Assembly: GCA_024401865.1 (NCBI GenBank)
Contig: JAKSKI010000011.1
Location: 1 to 36,768 of the forward strand
Direction of reading: 5' to 3'
DNA length: 36,768 nt
DNA from: Bacteroidales bacterium
GTDB lineage: Bacteria; Bacteroidota; Bacteroidia; Bacteroidales; UBA932
The notes beneath the pieces were generated by a model. The model saw nothing but the letters and a program-made list of their open reading frames with translations. It had not been told where the DNA came from and did not search any database. The position numbers and the translations under genes are program-made. Positions 35,797 through 36,768 of this stretch are shown in pieces (the stretch's first letter is position 1; each line of letters starts with the position of its first letter).

Positions 35797-36699
35797 CTAT
35801 CTAGATACCAGGAACTTGTCCTGCATTACCGCCCTTTCTTCGGGAGTAAGGAGGAGGGCCTGTTCGAGGTAGTTGTCCAGAGATCCGTAACGGACATCTA
35901 TCGAGTCAAGAGTCTTCTCGAAAGAAGGGACGCTTACCCCGCGAAGGAGGTAGATGTCCTCCCTCATTTCATCTGCCAGTCCTTCAGACTGAGCCAGGGA
36001 GACGAGTTCGTCAATATCTTTGGCATAGGGGATGTTGCTCATCCCGAAATCCGCCACAATCAACTCCCTGTCAGCGCCGAGGGCGGCAAGCACGAATGCC
36101 GAACCCCATCCGCCCCTGTCCTTCCCGTGGGAACAGTGCCAAAGTGCTGCGCGTCCTTCAGGAAGAGCAACGAGGCTGTCAAGAAACGCAGCGTAACTGC
36201 GCTGATAATCCTCATCAAAAACTATTGTGTCATAAGTACTGCGGAGATACTTCTGCACCGCAGGGCGCTTCAGGAGTTCGAGCGTGAATGAAGGATTGTC
36301 CTTATTGATGTGAACGGCTTCCATATCGGCATTGTCCTCGACCTTAAGAAGTTTCTCCAGCACAGGGAACCAGACATATCGGGTACCTTCCACAATACGG
36401 TCAGCGAACTTGCCTCTTTCCTGCGAAGTGCGGAAATCAGCCACCAAAGCCAGCTTGTATCTGTCGTGCAAGGACTGCAGAGCCTCTTCTGAAGCATTTG
36501 CAAGAGCGCCTGTGCGCAGCAGCACATCCATACGGACTTGCCTGTCGCCTATCACATAGCCCCCGAACTGCCTGGCGTTGGGCACTCCCGGCAGATCTAT
36601 GGCCTGTGCTTCGAACTGAGGAATCGAAGCGGGTTCAGTCCCGCTTTTGCAAGAGGCCAGCACGACAAGGGCCAACAGAACGGTCATTATTCTTTTCAT
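35797..36699 (-). CDS. Lipoprotein tyrosine-protein phosphatase (Y_phosphatase3 type)
   Basis: This 300-aa protein has a lipoprotein signal (LVVLASC, Cys 17) and a PTP domain of the bacterial Y_phosphatase3/LipA-like type. The P-loop is HCSHGKDRGG with the nucleophile C189 and Arg195 (C-x5-R). Upstream are NARQFGGY (42-49) and LLRTGAL (60-66), typical of the family. Such enzymes act on phosphotyrosine or phosphoinositides; a lipid-anchored form would act outside the cytoplasm, on an unknown substrate. A good promoter precedes it. Confidence 0.87.
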   Translation of the reverse strand: MKRIMTVLLALVVLASCKSGTEPASIPQFEAQAIDLPGVPNARQFGGYVIGDRQVRMDVLLRTGALANASEEALQSLHDRYKLALVADFRTSQERGKFADRIVEGTRYVWFPVLEKLLKVEDNADMEAVHINKDNPSFTLELLKRPAVQKYLRSTYDTIVFDEDYQRSYAAFLDSLVALPEGRAALWHCSHGKDRGGWGSAFVLAALGADRELIVADFGMSNIPYAKDIDELVSLAQSEGLADEMREDIYLLRGVSVPSFEKTLDSIDVRYGSLDNYLEQALLLTPEERAVMQDKFLVSR

Positions 36700-36719
36700 C
36701 TGTTTATATATTAGGCTGC

Positions 36720-36751
36720 CAAATTTACATCAATTATCACGAAATACCCAA
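36720..36751 (-). promoter_or_regulatory. Canonical Bacteroidota promoter of the phosphatase gene
   Basis: On the minus strand, TTG (36751-36749), a 21-bp spacer and TAAATTTG (36727-36720) match the -33/-7 consensus. The predicted transcript has a leader of about 15 nt before the ATG at 36699. The remaining bases to the window end show no gene. Confidence 0.7.
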
Positions 36752-36768
36752 TTCATCGTCACAGACAT

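Overview
The window (about 36.8 kb, moderately GC-rich) comes from a Bacteroidota chromosome, most likely a gut-type member of the Bacteroidales. The evidence is two SusC/SusD outer-membrane uptake pairs, BACON and C10-peptidase genes, promoters of the Bacteroidota type (TTTG ... TAnnTTTG), an ATP synthase operon in the order atpD-C-B-E-F-H-A-G with a short epsilon subunit, and many lipoprotein signal peptides. I cannot name the genus from the sequence.

Layout. (1) 1-5004, minus strand: alaS, then a GTG-started frame directly after the alaS stop. That frame encodes an LptF/G-type lipopolysaccharide-export permease and continues without a stop codon into methionyl-tRNA formyltransferase (fmt), which is cut near its C-terminus by the window edge. 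(2) 5206-8775, plus strand: thiamine pyrophosphokinase, a NapH/NapG-like membrane polyferredoxin with six 4Fe-4S motifs, and a Tat-type aldo/keto reductase with two ferredoxin motifs. This operon is flanked by two inverted copies of a 65-bp element (82% identical) that forms two hairpins. (3) 8918-21846: two divergent SusC-SusD-lipoprotein operons. They are separated by a 916-bp asymmetric spacer bounded by 223-bp perfect inverted repeats that cover the 5' leaders and the first part of both susC genes. (4) 21966-25645, plus strand: a secreted C10 (streptopain-like) cysteine protease, a BACON-domain lipoprotein and a short threonine dehydratase. (5) tRNA-Pro with anticodon AGG, then the minus-strand F-type ATP synthase operon. 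Its apparent leading genes are an outer-membrane beta-barrel protein and a PagL-like lipid A deacylase (25817-34246). (6) 34316-35793, plus strand: a C_GCAxxG_C_C redox protein and a BNR/sialidase-like beta-propeller. These converge on a lipoprotein tyrosine phosphatase (minus, 35797-36699).

How the parts relate. The SusCD operons import unknown nutrients through TonB-dependent transporters. No glycoside hydrolase lies beside them; the nearest hydrolase is the C10 protease, so peptide uptake is a possible but unproven theme. The polyferredoxin and the aldo/keto reductase probably form an exported electron-transfer pair. The ATP synthase is complete (alpha, beta, gamma, delta, epsilon, a, b, c).

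The strongest leads for new biology are the susC-flanked inverted-repeat switch candidate, the LptF/G-Fmt fusion frame, and the two-copy structured element with compensatory base changes.
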